A model generated the notes under the pieces. It had not been told where the DNA came from. It ran no database searches and saw nothing but the letters and a program-made list of their open reading frames with translations. Of a stretch of 64,000 bases of DNA, positions 25,344-35,371 are shown piece after piece; the first letter of the stretch is position 1; each line of letters begins with the position of its first letter. Where the stretch lies: NCBI GenBank assembly GCA_029262195.1, contig JAJCZX010000010.1, positions 317,352 through 381,351 of the forward strand, written 5' to 3'. This DNA is from Gemmatimonadota bacterium. Its GTDB lineage: Bacteria > Gemmatimonadota > Gemmatimonadetes > Gemmatimonadales > GWC2-71-9. Made by a program: the position numbers and the translations under genes.

Positions 25344-27842
25344 TCAGGGTCTGGTCTCCTCGGCAGCTTCAAGAACTCGTGGCCAAACAAGTTCCAGGAT
25401 CTCGTCCAGAGCGGTCTCAAACAGTGGGTCATTGCGAACGCGGCCAAACAAAGGGGACTCCAAAATTCTGGTTTCGATTCCCCCCGGTGAGAGTTCGAAA
25501 CTGCGTCGCATCCAATGGATGGTAGCTTCTACGTCACCAATCCAGGCGTAATAGGCCGCAAGGTCTTCTGCGTATAAAACCTCAGAATAATCTTCGTCGA
25601 TATTACCGTCTTGAAGGGCTGTTTCCACCGAATCCACCACCGTCGTAGCTTCTCGTGTGCGTCCCAACTCATAGAGGCAGGCGGCGTGAATCGCGGCGTG
25701 TGGGCCGACGAATGTGTCGAGGCACTCTTGCGCCCGCCCGGCAAGAAGCAACGCCCGTGCCGAGATTGCCCTTGCCATGATCAGCCCTTCCTGGAGAGCG
25801 TAAGCTGCCTGTGACGCCTCGAGTGCCATCTGAGTCTGGTTTAACCTTAGCGCCTGGAGAGCCAGGGATATTCGACGGGACGGCGAAAGAGGGTCAAGTG
25901 TTATTGCCCGCTCCGCCTCGCGAAGCGCGAGTTCGGGGCTCCCCTGTTTGTCGAGCATCAGGGCAAACCAACTCGCCGCTGCGGGAGCGTTAGGGGACAG
26001 ATCTTGCGCCTTACGAAAGTCGGCTACAACAGGTTGGGTGGGGCGGTGCGCTCTACTCCCCACATAGGCCCGCGCCGCGTAAGCATTGGTGTAGCCGGAA
26101 TCGAGCTCGATTGCACGATTGGACAGGTTAAGTGCCAAACCGGCGGCCTGATAGGCGTCGATACCGATGTTGTATCGGTAAGTTATGGCCAGGCCGTAAG
26201 TTGAAGCCAGTTGGGCAAACGCCGGGACGTTCAACGAATCAAGGAGAATAGCTTCACTGAAACTGTTTACCGCGTTTGCAATACCGTCCCTGGTCCGGAG
26301 TTGAAGTTGCAACATACCCAGCTGGTAGGCCAACCCCCCGGCTCCCTGGAAAATGTGAGAAGAACCAGCACCCAGTTCCAGGCCACCGACCGAAGCGACG
26401 AACAACTGGCTCACCTGTTGGGAAACTGCTTCGAGTTCTTCTGGATCCGTAATGTCGATCAAAAATTCCTCGGTCCAGACACTATTGCCGGTCGCTCCGT
26501 TGATAAGCTCAGCCTTGACCTCGGCTCCGTTTGGAGATTCCCAGAAATAGCCATCGAGCACGTAGGCGACGCCAAGTGTATCCGATATCTGCCGAACCGT
26601 AAGGTTCTGGTCCCGGATACCGAAAACCGATGTTCCCGGAGTGACCCTGAGGGTGTCGATTCGGGAAAGGTGTTCGATTGTTGCCAGCGCAAATAAAACC
26701 CCGAGGTGTTCCATGGAACTGTTGCCGGTGAGGTTTTGTAGAGGCATCACGGCGACAGACTGAACGAAAGGGGTGTCTTCAGAGCCGGGGGAGATACCGG
26801 GTCTGGCGCTCCACGGTTGCCCGATCAAGATCAGGATCAACGCAACAAATGCCGCAGCGATTCCGAGGTCGCGCAACCGTTTGAAATTGTTCGTGGGTGT
26901 CGGCGCAGGTGTGTAACCCGGAGTGTCAAACGGTAAGGGGCTCGGGGTAGCGGGAAGCGGTGGCGGGAAGTACTGGCCGCTTATTTCACGACCGCACTCC
27001 ATAAGGACCTGGGAAAAGTGGGCAGCGTCTGAGAAACGATCAGCGGGAGACTTGGCAAGCGCTACGGTTATTGCGTGCTCAAGCGAAAGTGGCACGCTCG
27101 GTCTGACTGTTCGAAGTGGCGGCACCGGGTCAATAGCATGCCGGGCCATTATAGTCTGGGCGGTCGCGCCATTGAATGGTGGTTCTCCCGCCAGCATTTC
27201 GTACAACACGCAGCCCAGGGCGTACACGTCGGTGCGTCCGTCCACCGTATCCTGCGCGGCAATTTGTTCGGGGCTGATATACGATGGCGTGCCCAGAACC
27301 ACTCCCGTTTCGGTCACGTCGGACCCATCTGCGACGCTGATGGCTCGCGCGATTCCGAAATCCGCAACCATGGCGTCAGTTCCGGACAGCAATATGTTGC
27401 CGGGCTTGATGTCCCGGTGGATCACTCCCTTCTTGTGAGCGTAGGCCAGTGCGGAGGCAACCTGTCGGGTAATCTGAATTGCGTCGTCGATTGGCAGCTG
27501 TGGCTCGCGGTCGAGGCGGTCACGTAAAGACTCTCCGTCAAAAAAGGGCATGACGTAATACAACAAGCTATCTATCTCACCGGAGTCGATCAACATCAAA
27601 ATATGAGGGTGTTGTAATCGTGCGGCGATCTCTATCTCACGTAAGAAACGGTCCGGTCCCAGGGCGGCTGCCAACTCGGGGCGCAACACCTTGATCGCGA
27701 CGTCACGGCCGTGTCTCGTGTCGGTTGCCAGGTACACCGTTGCCATGCCTCCGGCACCGAGCTCGTGCTGGACGGAATACCTCTCTCCGAGAGCTTCCTT
27801 GATGTGTTGCAGATTCGATCTGATTTTAGGTGTTTGGCGCAT
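25344..27842 (-). CDS. Membrane Ser/Thr protein kinase with C-terminal TPR-like repeats
   Basis: An 832-residue Hanks-type kinase. The kinase domain spans about residues 20-290: GAGGMATVYLA (P-loop), AIKVL (Lys), HRDIKPGNI (catalytic loop), DFGIA and GTPSYISPEQ. A membrane helix near residue 325 (LGIAAAFVALILILIG) separates it from an extracytoplasmic region containing a FlgO/TolB-like segment (VAVMPLQNLTG) and TPR-like helical repeats. This layout is abundant in Gemmatimonadota. Substrates unknown. It is divergent from the large fusion gene at 27922. Confidence 0.9.
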   Translation of the reverse strand: MRQTPKIRSNLQHIKEALGERYSVQHELGAGGMATVYLATDTRHGRDVAIKVLRPELAAALGPDRFLREIEIAARLQHPHILMLIDSGEIDSLLYYVMPFFDGESLRDRLDREPQLPIDDAIQITRQVASALAYAHKKGVIHRDIKPGNILLSGTDAMVADFGIARAISVADGSDVTETGVVLGTPSYISPEQIAAQDTVDGRTDVYALGCVLYEMLAGEPPFNGATAQTIMARHAIDPVPPLRTVRPSVPLSLEHAITVALAKSPADRFSDAAHFSQVLMECGREISGQYFPPPLPATPSPLPFDTPGYTPAPTPTNNFKRLRDLGIAAAFVALILILIGQPWSARPGISPGSEDTPFVQSVAVMPLQNLTGNSSMEHLGVLFALATIEHLSRIDTLRVTPGTSVFGIRDQNLTVRQISDTLGVAYVLDGYFWESPNGAEVKAELINGATGNSVWTEEFLIDITDPEELEAVSQQVSQLFVASVGGLELGAGSSHIFQGAGGLAYQLGMLQLQLRTRDGIANAVNSFSEAILLDSLNVPAFAQLASTYGLAITYRYNIGIDAYQAAGLALNLSNRAIELDSGYTNAYAARAYVGSRAHRPTQPVVADFRKAQDLSPNAPAAASWFALMLDKQGSPELALREAERAITLDPLSPSRRISLALQALRLNQTQMALEASQAAYALQEGLIMARAISARALLLAGRAQECLDTFVGPHAAIHAACLYELGRTREATTVVDSVETALQDGNIDEDYSEVLYAEDLAAYYAWIGDVEATIHWMRRSFELSPGGIETRILESPLFGRVRNDPLFETALDEILELVWPRVLEAAEETRP

Positions 27843-27921
27843 GACAAACGTAAGATGGGGAGTGCATCCGCTGGACGCCAGACCGCATTAGATTGCACAA
27901 CGATCACAACGGGAACGTAGA

Positions 27922-30192
27922 ATGATTGAAAAAATGTCAGCGAGTGAAACAAGTCGACAAATGAGCGCCGCTTTCGTTCTGGGAACGGTTCTGGGACTGA
28001 CACCATTGTTGAACTTGCACAACCTTTTCGTGTTGGCTGTGTTGTTGGTCGTTCGGTTGCCCTACCGCTCTTTTCTTCTGGGTTGGGCGGTAGCGATCCC
28101 GATTGGTTTCCTGTTGGATCCGGTGTTTGATTCCATTGGCCTTGCCTTCCTCACCGCCGAACCGTTGCGCGGGCTCTGGGTTTTCGCGGCCAATCTGCCC
28201 GTTGTACCCCTGACGTCGTTCAACAACACCATTACACTTGGTAGCGTTGTCCTTTGGTTAGTCGTCGCGGCGCCCCTTTTTGTACTAATGAAACGGGTGT
28301 TTTCGCTCTACGGAGTTGTTGTTGAAAGCGCAATCTCGAAGCTGCCGGTCGTTGGCCAGTTCGGGGAGTCGTCCCTTGTTCGTCGCCTCCTGGGGATTGA
28401 ATCGGGGGCCGGTTGGGTTAGAAAAGGCTTTTTGATACCGCTCGTTCTTGTACTGGTTGTTGTTGGTGGAAGTTGGTGGTTATTTGCCGACAGGGCTGCC
28501 AGGGTGGCCGTTGAGCGGGGTGGGACGCTCGTTGTGGGGGCCACGGTCGATGTTGAAACTGCTGACCTGGACCTATCCGATGGAACCATTGGCGTGACCG
28601 GCCTGCAGGTCACCGACCCTGCGGCCCCTGAGAACAATATGGTCGAGGTCGGATCCTTTACCGCGTCTATGTCTACGGCGGCATTACTCTCTTCGAGGAT
28701 CGCAATCGATTCGGTAATTATCGAAGATGTACGGTTCAACACGCCTCGGGAGACGCCCGGGGAAGTCGATACCCTCCGCGAACGAAGCAGTTTTTTCCGC
28801 GATCAGATAGCCGCCTGGAAGGCATCGGCGGTGGTTCCGTCAACTCCAAGCCCTGATGTGTCGGGCCTGGTCGATGTGTCTTCGCTTGACCCGGAGTCCT
28901 TCGAGACCGTCGTCCGAGCCCGCGCGATAGCAGCGAATGTAACGTCTGTGCGGGGGCAGTTCGAAACCAGGATTGGTTCGGCTAACCCCGCAGCTGAGAT
29001 TGACTCTGCCAGGGCCGTGCTTGCCGCGTTGGAAGGGGAGAACATTCGGAGCGTCGGGGTCGCTGGAGCTGCTCGCACGGCGAACTCCCTTCGCTCCACC
29101 ATAGGTGCGGTCGAAAGCAGCCTTGCTGAAGTCAATTCGATTAGAGGTGATTTTACGGGGGAGATAGGCGCGCTCAGGGACGCAGTGGCCGCACTCGAAA
29201 CGTTGAAGGTCGAAGATTACCGGCGTGCTCTGGGTTCGTTAAACATCCCCTCCATCAATCCCGACGACCTGAGCGCATCGGTACTACAAGCTCCCTTGAT
29301 GAAACGCGTCGAGACCATGCTTTACTGGATAAACCAGATCGAGGCTTTTCTCCCGAATCGGAGGGAGCCCACCAGGCTGTTGGGACCTTTGCGGGCTCGG
29401 GGTGCAGGGAGCGACATAATCTTTCCGGCAGGAGAGGACGAACCGTTCTTCTCCATGGAGAAGCTAAAGGGGTCCGTGGCTTTCGCGGGGATGGCAGGTT
29501 TCAGCGCCGCAGCGTTTGATGTTAGCACCAATCCTCGGCTTACCGGACGGCCAGCGATATTGCAATTGACTGGATCAAACGGCGAATCTGAGGCGACAGC
29601 TGAAGTGGAGGTGGATCGCACATCGGATGTCGTACATGATCAGTTCAGGGCCAGATTGGTGGCTCTTCCGTTGCCAAGTTTTGATCTTGCGGCCCTGGGC
29701 GGGCGGCTTGATCTGGGTTCTGGCAGCACAAATGTCGCGCTTGAACGTACCGGCGATTCGATCTCTGGTGTAATAGTGTGGAACACCGAAACGGCAGCCT
29801 GGCATCGCGGAGACACGCAGGGGGCGGGGGCCGGATCGACCCTTTTGTGGGAAACGATTTCCGATCTTTCGTCGGTTGAGATATCGCTTGGACTGGGGGG
29901 CACCGTTACCTCCCCGAGTATGACTGTCAGGTCCAATATTGGCGCCCAGGCAGCAGGTGCACTCCGCGCACAAATCGGGAATCAGATCAGACAGGCTGAG
30001 GGCAGAGTGCGCGCCGAGGTTGACCGGCTGTCCGCCAGTGCCATTACCGAAGCTAGAGGTTCGGTGAGTGAGATGGAAAGCGGGATCGGAGCCAGACTCG
30101 CCGGTTACGAGGCTGAGTTGGATGTTTTGAAGACACAGTTAGAGAACCGTTTGCGCCAGTTCGTTCCGCGCCTTCCCGGGATTGGTGGTTGA
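27922..30192 (+). CDS. TIGR03546-TIGR03545-type fusion membrane protein
   Basis: A 756-residue protein. The first 170 residues are a DUF2062/TIGR03546-like membrane domain (FVLGTVLGLTPLLNLHNLF, several membrane helices). After another membrane helix near residue 175, the remainder is a long extracytoplasmic region like TIGR03545, with AsmA-like beta segments and coiled-coil stretches. In many proteobacteria I recall these as two adjacent genes, so a fusion is notable. The likely role is in the envelope, possibly lipid or outer-membrane homeostasis; unproven. The last 60 residues are helical and end in a Pro/Gly tail. Confidence 0.72.
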   Translation: MIEKMSASETSRQMSAAFVLGTVLGLTPLLNLHNLFVLAVLLVVRLPYRSFLLGWAVAIPIGFLLDPVFDSIGLAFLTAEPLRGLWVFAANLPVVPLTSFNNTITLGSVVLWLVVAAPLFVLMKRVFSLYGVVVESAISKLPVVGQFGESSLVRRLLGIESGAGWVRKGFLIPLVLVLVVVGGSWWLFADRAARVAVERGGTLVVGATVDVETADLDLSDGTIGVTGLQVTDPAAPENNMVEVGSFTASMSTAALLSSRIAIDSVIIEDVRFNTPRETPGEVDTLRERSSFFRDQIAAWKASAVVPSTPSPDVSGLVDVSSLDPESFETVVRARAIAANVTSVRGQFETRIGSANPAAEIDSARAVLAALEGENIRSVGVAGAARTANSLRSTIGAVESSLAEVNSIRGDFTGEIGALRDAVAALETLKVEDYRRALGSLNIPSINPDDLSASVLQAPLMKRVETMLYWINQIEAFLPNRREPTRLLGPLRARGAGSDIIFPAGEDEPFFSMEKLKGSVAFAGMAGFSAAAFDVSTNPRLTGRPAILQLTGSNGESEATAEVEVDRTSDVVHDQFRARLVALPLPSFDLAALGGRLDLGSGSTNVALERTGDSISGVIVWNTETAAWHRGDTQGAGAGSTLLWETISDLSSVEISLGLGGTVTSPSMTVRSNIGAQAAGALRAQIGNQIRQAEGRVRAEVDRLSASAITEARGSVSEMESGIGARLAGYEAELDVLKTQLENRLRQFVPRLPGIGG

Positions 30193-30198
30193 TCGCGG

Positions 30199-31221
30199 TT
30201 AGTTCTCGAAAATATTTTTGGGCATGTGAAGACTGACGAGTACGTGCGGTACGTCCACGACTTCGGAGATTTTCAGGTCTCCTGCGAGGGATGTCAAAAC
30301 GTACGCTTCTTCTCTCCCGAGTCCTCGTTCCTCGACGAGATAATCGATCATGTACGATGTTGCTTTTTTTGCTGCTGCGTCGAGGTCGGTTGCAAACGCG
30401 GTGACCGCGTAGTAGGAATCGGTTTCGTACTGTGGCTCGGGAATCGCACGGCCGCCCTTCAGCACAGTTAACTCCATCACGATTCGCATTGGGGCCTCAA
30501 GTGCGGTCCCCGAAACCTCTCCGTCTCCCTGCACGGCATGAGTGTCGCCGATGGAAAACAATGCCCCGTCGACGAACACCGGGAAATAAACGGTCGTCCC
30601 CTGGGTCATGTGGCGGTTGTCCATGTTGCCGCCATTGGCGCGCGGGGGAATTGTTGAGAGGAGGGAGTCGGATGCCGGGGCGACGCCCATGACTCCTGGA
30701 AAAGGATCCAGGTTCAGGGAAACGCCATCGGTGAATTCGACTGTCGAGGAGCCGGAGTCGATGGCGAACGTCTTCAGGAATGCATCCGGGAAAGAGTCCG
30801 CCAGAAAGCCGAATTGGGGTATAATGGCAGCCCAGCCCCACGAGCCGACTTCGATTTCGTGGAGTTGTACGGCAAGAACGTCGCCGACTTTCGCTCCTTC
30901 CACGAAGATGGGTCCGGTTAGCGGATGAATGGGATCGAAATCAAGTGTCGCTACATCCTCGGCAGTCGACTGGAGGTTTAGTTGTCCGTCAGTTGCTTCG
31001 GAGGTGAATGCTTCCACGATGGCGCCCGATGGAACCGTTACAACCGGTGCAATGGTGCTGCTGAATCGGTTGTGCGTCTGGTCAGCTGTTATGGTGAATT
31101 CGACTTCGGGTACCCGTTCCCGTGGGTCGCCCCACTGCTCGATTGTGCATCCGACGCTTGACGCCGCGAACACGGTTGCGCTCAAAACAAGAATTCGTTT
31201 GCGGGAACGGGTCCGATTCAT
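30199..31221 (-). CDS. Acetamidase/formamidase family lipoprotein
   Basis: About 340 residues from the ATG at 31221. It has a lipoprotein signal with lipobox SSVGC. The FmdA/AmdA family pattern is clear: HNRFSSTIAPVVTVPSGA, PLTGPIFVEGAKVGDVLAV, RANGGNMDNRHM, VFVDGALFSIGDTHAVQGDG and PMRIVMEL. Family enzymes hydrolyse short amides to acid and ammonia; most are cytoplasmic, so an exported lipoprotein version is a variant. It starts 1 bp after the stop of the M28 peptidase gene, so the two are co-transcribed. Confidence 0.85.
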   Translation of the reverse strand: MNRTRSRKRILVLSATVFAASSVGCTIEQWGDPRERVPEVEFTITADQTHNRFSSTIAPVVTVPSGAIVEAFTSEATDGQLNLQSTAEDVATLDFDPIHPLTGPIFVEGAKVGDVLAVQLHEIEVGSWGWAAIIPQFGFLADSFPDAFLKTFAIDSGSSTVEFTDGVSLNLDPFPGVMGVAPASDSLLSTIPPRANGGNMDNRHMTQGTTVYFPVFVDGALFSIGDTHAVQGDGEVSGTALEAPMRIVMELTVLKGGRAIPEPQYETDSYYAVTAFATDLDAAAKKATSYMIDYLVEERGLGREEAYVLTSLAGDLKISEVVDVPHVLVSLHMPKNIFEN

Positions 31222-31222
31222 C

Positions 31223-32464
31223 TCAGCCTCCCCTGCGCCCGAAGGTGACCTCAAGTTCTACTCTTCCACCGTCGCGCATCACAGCCACGATGACAGTCTG
31301 GCCCGGGCGGTGTTTTCGTAGAGCGTCGGTCATTCCCTGAAGGTCGGCGACCACCTCCTCACCGATTTGCACAAGGATGTCTCCGGCCATAAGGCCTGCG
31401 ATATCGGCCGGGCTCCCCTCCCGAACACCGGTAAACCTCACTCCCCCGGGCGAACTGCTCATGTCCGGGATTGATCCCAGGTATGCTCCGTATCCGCCTC
31501 CGCCACTCTGTTGCGGTTGGGATACAACAAGGAAATCAAGTGCTTCTCCCGCGGTGGCCATCGTCCAGGCTACTTCCGCCGCGAATCCGGCCACAGTCGC
31601 TATTCCTTCAATATTGATCGTCTGCCAGTCGTCGGTGGTGCGGTGGTATTCTTCATGAACGTCGGTAAACAGGTGAACCACAGGCAGGTTCGCGGCATAA
31701 AAAGACGAATGATCACTGCGACCCCATGGGTCAGCCACCGGGCTCAATTGTAACCCGAATTCTTCGTTGGCCGCAGCTAACAACCGGAGCATCTGCGTCG
31801 CAGAACCGGTACCGATAGTGATGAGTTTGTTGTCTCTCATTCGCCCGACCATGTCCATGTTGATCATGGCGTAGGTGTCTGCGAGCGGGAGTAACGGGTT
31901 CTTCACATAGTAGTCTGAGCCGAGTAATCCCAACTCCTCTGCGGTGAAAGCGATGAACAGCACCGAACGGCGGTTGTTCTCTTCGCGCCCGGCCAGGAGT
32001 CGCGCCGCCTCAATCAAAGCGGCTGTCCCCGACGCGTTGTCATCCGCACCGTTGTGGACGACTCCCGTGCTATCGGGATCGAGGCTTCCAGAACCACCCA
32101 GACCCAGATGGTCGTAGTGTGCGCCCATGACGACGAGTTCGAACGCAATCGCCCCGGTCCCTGGCAAGAAACCGACGACGTTTTTTACATCTGCGGCGCC
32201 GATGCCCGAGTGCGCTAACGCGGGCGCTGTCGGGTCAAGGCGAAATTCCTGGAAGTAACTGCCGGCGACCGGTTCAAGTCCTATTTCCTGGAAGCGTTCG
32301 GCGATGTAGTCGGCTGCGGCGTCCAGACCATCGGTGCCCACCCCGCGTCCCTGGCGGGCATCGTCGGCGAGGAAACGGATGTCGGACAGAATATCTTGCT
32401 GGGCTTGTACCTCGGTTTGTTGCCCGAAAGATGCTATTAGTATTGCGAAGAATATCCTTTTCAT
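31223..32464 (-). CDS. M28 family zinc aminopeptidase with C-terminal PDZ domain
   Basis: About 413 residues from the ATG at 32464, which opens a signal peptide ending near VQAQ. The zinc ligands are in GAHYDHLG, NGADDNASG, TAEELGLLG, MDMVGRM and FTDVHEEYH. A PDZ domain follows (VREGSPADIAGLMAGDILVQ near residue 345). Such secreted exopeptidases trim peptides in the periplasm or medium. It is the first gene of a two-gene unit with the amidase lipoprotein. An upstream in-frame extension of 39 residues overlaps the YpdA gene's 3' end and is unlikely to be translated. Confidence 0.9.
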   Translation of the reverse strand: MKRIFFAILIASFGQQTEVQAQQDILSDIRFLADDARQGRGVGTDGLDAAADYIAERFQEIGLEPVAGSYFQEFRLDPTAPALAHSGIGAADVKNVVGFLPGTGAIAFELVVMGAHYDHLGLGGSGSLDPDSTGVVHNGADDNASGTAALIEAARLLAGREENNRRSVLFIAFTAEELGLLGSDYYVKNPLLPLADTYAMINMDMVGRMRDNKLITIGTGSATQMLRLLAAANEEFGLQLSPVADPWGRSDHSSFYAANLPVVHLFTDVHEEYHRTTDDWQTINIEGIATVAGFAAEVAWTMATAGEALDFLVVSQPQQSGGGGYGAYLGSIPDMSSSPGGVRFTGVREGSPADIAGLMAGDILVQIGEEVVADLQGMTDALRKHRPGQTVIVAVMRDGGRVELEVTFGRRGG

Positions 32465-32543
32465 TGCGCTCCGTGCCTTTCTGGTTTCAGGCATCTCTAT
32501 CATCCGTGATTCCCGATCAAATATTGACCGGGAGTGAAGGTGT

Positions 32544-33515
32544 TCAGCGGGATGCATCCCCGAAAATGGTGTCCCCGTCAAACCGTCCGTTCTCGATAAA
32601 AATGTCCGACGTGCGATAACCGGATTTGATGCTCCCTGCTACGTATACGCCGGGGACATTGGTTTCTAAAGTATCGTCGTCGTGCTCGGGTCTTCCGGTC
32701 TCAGGTTCGATGTTGATACCAACCCGGCGGAAGAGTTCTGTGTCGGGTAGAAAACCAGTGAGTGCAAATACCCGATCAGCCTTCAGAACCTCCTCAACGC
32801 CGTCGGGGCCGGTGACTGCTACGCCCGAGGCATCAATTCGCAAAACTTCCGTCTCCAGTTTCTCAGCAATTTCTCCCGCTTTGATACGGTTGATGATATC
32901 TGGTTTTACCCAGAACTTCACGCTGGGTGGGAACTCCTTGCCTCGGTATACCAGTGTTACACGGGCCCCAGCTCTGAATAACTCCAGGGCTGCTTCCACC
33001 GCCGAATTTTTTCCTCCAATAACGACGACATCGCGGTCGAATCCCAGATGTGGCTCGTCGAAGTAATGGGAAACATGAGGTAGATCCTCTCCGGGTACTC
33101 CCAGCATTTTGGGGTTGTCGTAATACCCCGTTGCGAGGGTCAGGTGTTGGCAGACCATCTTGAATTGACCGCTCTCAGCCTTCATGAGACATTCCAGCCC
33201 CGAGGTGGTTGCCTCGCACGAGATCAACTTCGTGAAGGTTCGGGTGCGGATTCCCTCAGCACGCACCACGCCACGATAGTACATCATCGCTTCCTCTCGA
33301 GTGGGCTTTTGTCCGGAACAGACCAGCGGGTGACCACCTACTTCCAATAATTCAGGGGTAGTGAAAAAATTCATTCCGATCGGGTAGTTGACTATCGAAT
33401 TGACGACGGCTCCGGCGTCGATCAATAACGGATCTCTACCTGCTCGTCGCGCCGAAATGGCACAGGCGATACCGATGGGGCCCGCTCCGATTATCACCGT
33501 GTTTTCTATTTGCAT
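32544..33515 (-). CDS. ypdA: YpdA family bacillithiol disulfide reductase-like oxidoreductase
   Basis: A 323-residue FAD/NAD(P)-binding protein. It has GAGPIGIACAISARRAGRDP at the N-terminus, LATGYYDNPKMLGVPGED, VVVIGGKNSAVEAALELFR for the second nucleotide site, and AGSIKSGYRTSDIFIENGR at the C-terminus. This matches YpdA, which recycles oxidised bacillithiol using NADPH. No redox-active Cys pair of the thioredoxin reductase kind is seen, as expected for YpdA. YtxJ at 44837 fits the same thiol system. Divergent from the DUF3179 gene. Confidence 0.85.
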   Translation of the reverse strand: MQIENTVIIGAGPIGIACAISARRAGRDPLLIDAGAVVNSIVNYPIGMNFFTTPELLEVGGHPLVCSGQKPTREEAMMYYRGVVRAEGIRTRTFTKLISCEATTSGLECLMKAESGQFKMVCQHLTLATGYYDNPKMLGVPGEDLPHVSHYFDEPHLGFDRDVVVIGGKNSAVEAALELFRAGARVTLVYRGKEFPPSVKFWVKPDIINRIKAGEIAEKLETEVLRIDASGVAVTGPDGVEEVLKADRVFALTGFLPDTELFRRVGINIEPETGRPEHDDDTLETNVPGVYVAGSIKSGYRTSDIFIENGRFDGDTIFGDASR

Positions 33516-33579
33516 TCATGAAATATATGGCGACGTATTCAGGTCGGAACCAAAGGGGCGTAGTATCAGTTGAAATAGC

Positions 33580-34689
33580 ATGATAAAGCAATCCTTATCC
33601 CTCTCCGTTTTTCTTCTAGTCGGTTCCAGCCAGCTAAATGCACAGGGGCGTCGAGAGCAGTGGCGCACTGACTTCAATAATCACACCGTTCCGCTCGAAG
33701 AAATTGTTTCCGGGGGGCCTCCGAAAGATGGCATTCCCGCCATCGACAACCCGCTCTTTATTTCGGTGGGGAGTGCCGACGATTGGTTGTCGGACCGAGA
33801 GCCAGTGGCTCTGGTAGAAATTGACGATATCGCGCGAGTTTACCCGTTGCAGATTCTGATCTGGCACGAGATCGTGAACGACCGGATCGGCGACACCCCG
33901 GTCTCGGTGACGTTTTGTCCGCTGTGTAACACGACGCTGGCCTTCGACAGGCGCTTCGAAGGCAGATTGCTCGATTTCGGGACGACCGGAAGGGTTCGCC
34001 ATTCTGATCTGGTGATGTACGACCGGCAGACAGAAACGTGGTGGCAACAGGCGACCGGGCAGGGTATAGTCGGGGAACTTGCCGGTGGACAACTTAAATT
34101 CATCGGTGCTCCGGTTGTGAGTTGGGGCGACGTGAAAGAAAATTTCCCCAACGCGCAGGTCCTGTCTCGCGAGACCGGGTACCGGATGAATTACGGGAGG
34201 AATCCCTACCGCGGCTATGACAACATCAACACCGGACGCCCCTGGCAGAGACTGTTTCGCAGGATCGTCGACCGTCGTCTCCAGCCTATGGAGAGGGTGG
34301 TTACGGTTTCGATCGATTCGTCTACCGCTGCTTACCCATTCGGATTTCTGGCCTCGAACCCGGTGGTTAACGACGATCTCCAGGGACAGGATTTCGTTGT
34401 GTTTTGGAAGCCGGGCACAGCGAGCGCTCTGGATTCTCGGGACATTGCTCGCGGGCGCGACGTAGGGTCCGGATCTGTCTACTCACGGGTTGTAGACGGG
34501 GCAGTCCTGGAATTTGCGGCTATTGGACCAGGGCGCTATCGCGATGATGGAACCGGATCGGAGTGGAATTCGCTCGGCCAGGCTGTCTCGGGCCCTCTGC
34601 GCGGAAGACGCCTCGAAACGATTCCTCATGGCAACCATTTCTGGTTCGCCTGGGCTGTTTTCGCGCCGGAAACCGATATTAGAAACTGA
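33580..34689 (+). CDS. DUF3179 domain-containing exported protein
   Basis: A 369-residue protein with a signal peptide ending LNAQG. It contains the DUF3179 signature: RVYPLQILIWHEIVND, VSVTFCPLCNTTLAFDR with a CxxC pair, and VMYDRQTETWWQQATGQGIVG. The CPLC motif may bind metal or be redox-active. The family is widespread in marine bacteria and archaea and has no established function to my knowledge. It precedes the sigma factor gene by 65 bp. Confidence 0.85.
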   Translation: MIKQSLSLSVFLLVGSSQLNAQGRREQWRTDFNNHTVPLEEIVSGGPPKDGIPAIDNPLFISVGSADDWLSDREPVALVEIDDIARVYPLQILIWHEIVNDRIGDTPVSVTFCPLCNTTLAFDRRFEGRLLDFGTTGRVRHSDLVMYDRQTETWWQQATGQGIVGELAGGQLKFIGAPVVSWGDVKENFPNAQVLSRETGYRMNYGRNPYRGYDNINTGRPWQRLFRRIVDRRLQPMERVVTVSIDSSTAAYPFGFLASNPVVNDDLQGQDFVVFWKPGTASALDSRDIARGRDVGSGSVYSRVVDGAVLEFAAIGPGRYRDDGTGSEWNSLGQAVSGPLRGRRLETIPHGNHFWFAWAVFAPETDIRN

Positions 34690-34754
34690 GTTAAGCTTTC
34701 CGGAGGGTCGGGGCGGGAACAACGAGTTTCTGAGGGTTGTTGGGGTTATTAGCC

Positions 34755-35324
34755 ATGACCCAAGAATCCGAAGCGACCCACCGATTCACAGCCGAGGCAA
34801 TGAGCGCTCTGGACGGTATGTATCGATTTGCGCTGAGACTCACCGGTGACCCCGTTGAGGCGGAAGATTTGGTCCAGGATACATACCTCATCGCATTCCA
34901 ACGCCGGCGCCAATACCAACTCGGCACCAACTGTAAGGCCTGGTTGTTTACTATCTGCCGCCACCACTGGCTTCAACAGTTGGGTCGGGCCAAACGGATT
35001 TCTAACTGTGACGACGGGGAACTCGAAGCTCTTGCTACGGCATGGGCCGGCAAAACCGGGGCTGGAGAGCCCGCCCTGCGGGCTCTTATGGAAATCCCTG
35101 AGTTGGGCGACGTTCTTGAAAAGGCCCTTGATTCGCTTCCCGATGCTTACAGGATGCCGGTAGTAATCGTTGATATCGAAGATCAATCGTATTCGACGGC
35201 TGCTGACGTATTGGGAGTAGCGGTTGGTACGGTTCGGTCAAGGTTGCACAGGGGTAGAAAAATTCTACAAAAATCGCTTCTGAAGTATGCTGAAGACGCC
35301 GGCTTTGGAACCCAAATCGGCTGA
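34755..35324 (+). CDS. ECF-type RNA polymerase sigma factor
   Basis: A 189-residue sigma-70 family protein with region 2 (LRLTGDPVEAEDLVQDTYLIAFQ in part) near residue 25 and region 4 (STAADVLGVAVGTVRSRLHR) near residue 150. ATG at 34755 is chosen over in-frame upstream codons because it places region 2 at the usual distance. No anti-sigma factor gene follows; the next gene encodes a small secreted Cys protein and then a TlpA-like protein. The sigma factor may control this redox-related set, which is inference. Confidence 0.85.
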   Translation: MTQESEATHRFTAEAMSALDGMYRFALRLTGDPVEAEDLVQDTYLIAFQRRRQYQLGTNCKAWLFTICRHHWLQQLGRAKRISNCDDGELEALATAWAGKTGAGEPALRALMEIPELGDVLEKALDSLPDAYRMPVVIVDIEDQSYSTAADVLGVAVGTVRSRLHRGRKILQKSLLKYAEDAGFGTQIG

Positions 35325-35371
35325 AAGCGCTTTCAGTGGTAGTGAGGTCTTACTTAATTAGGAGGAAGTAG

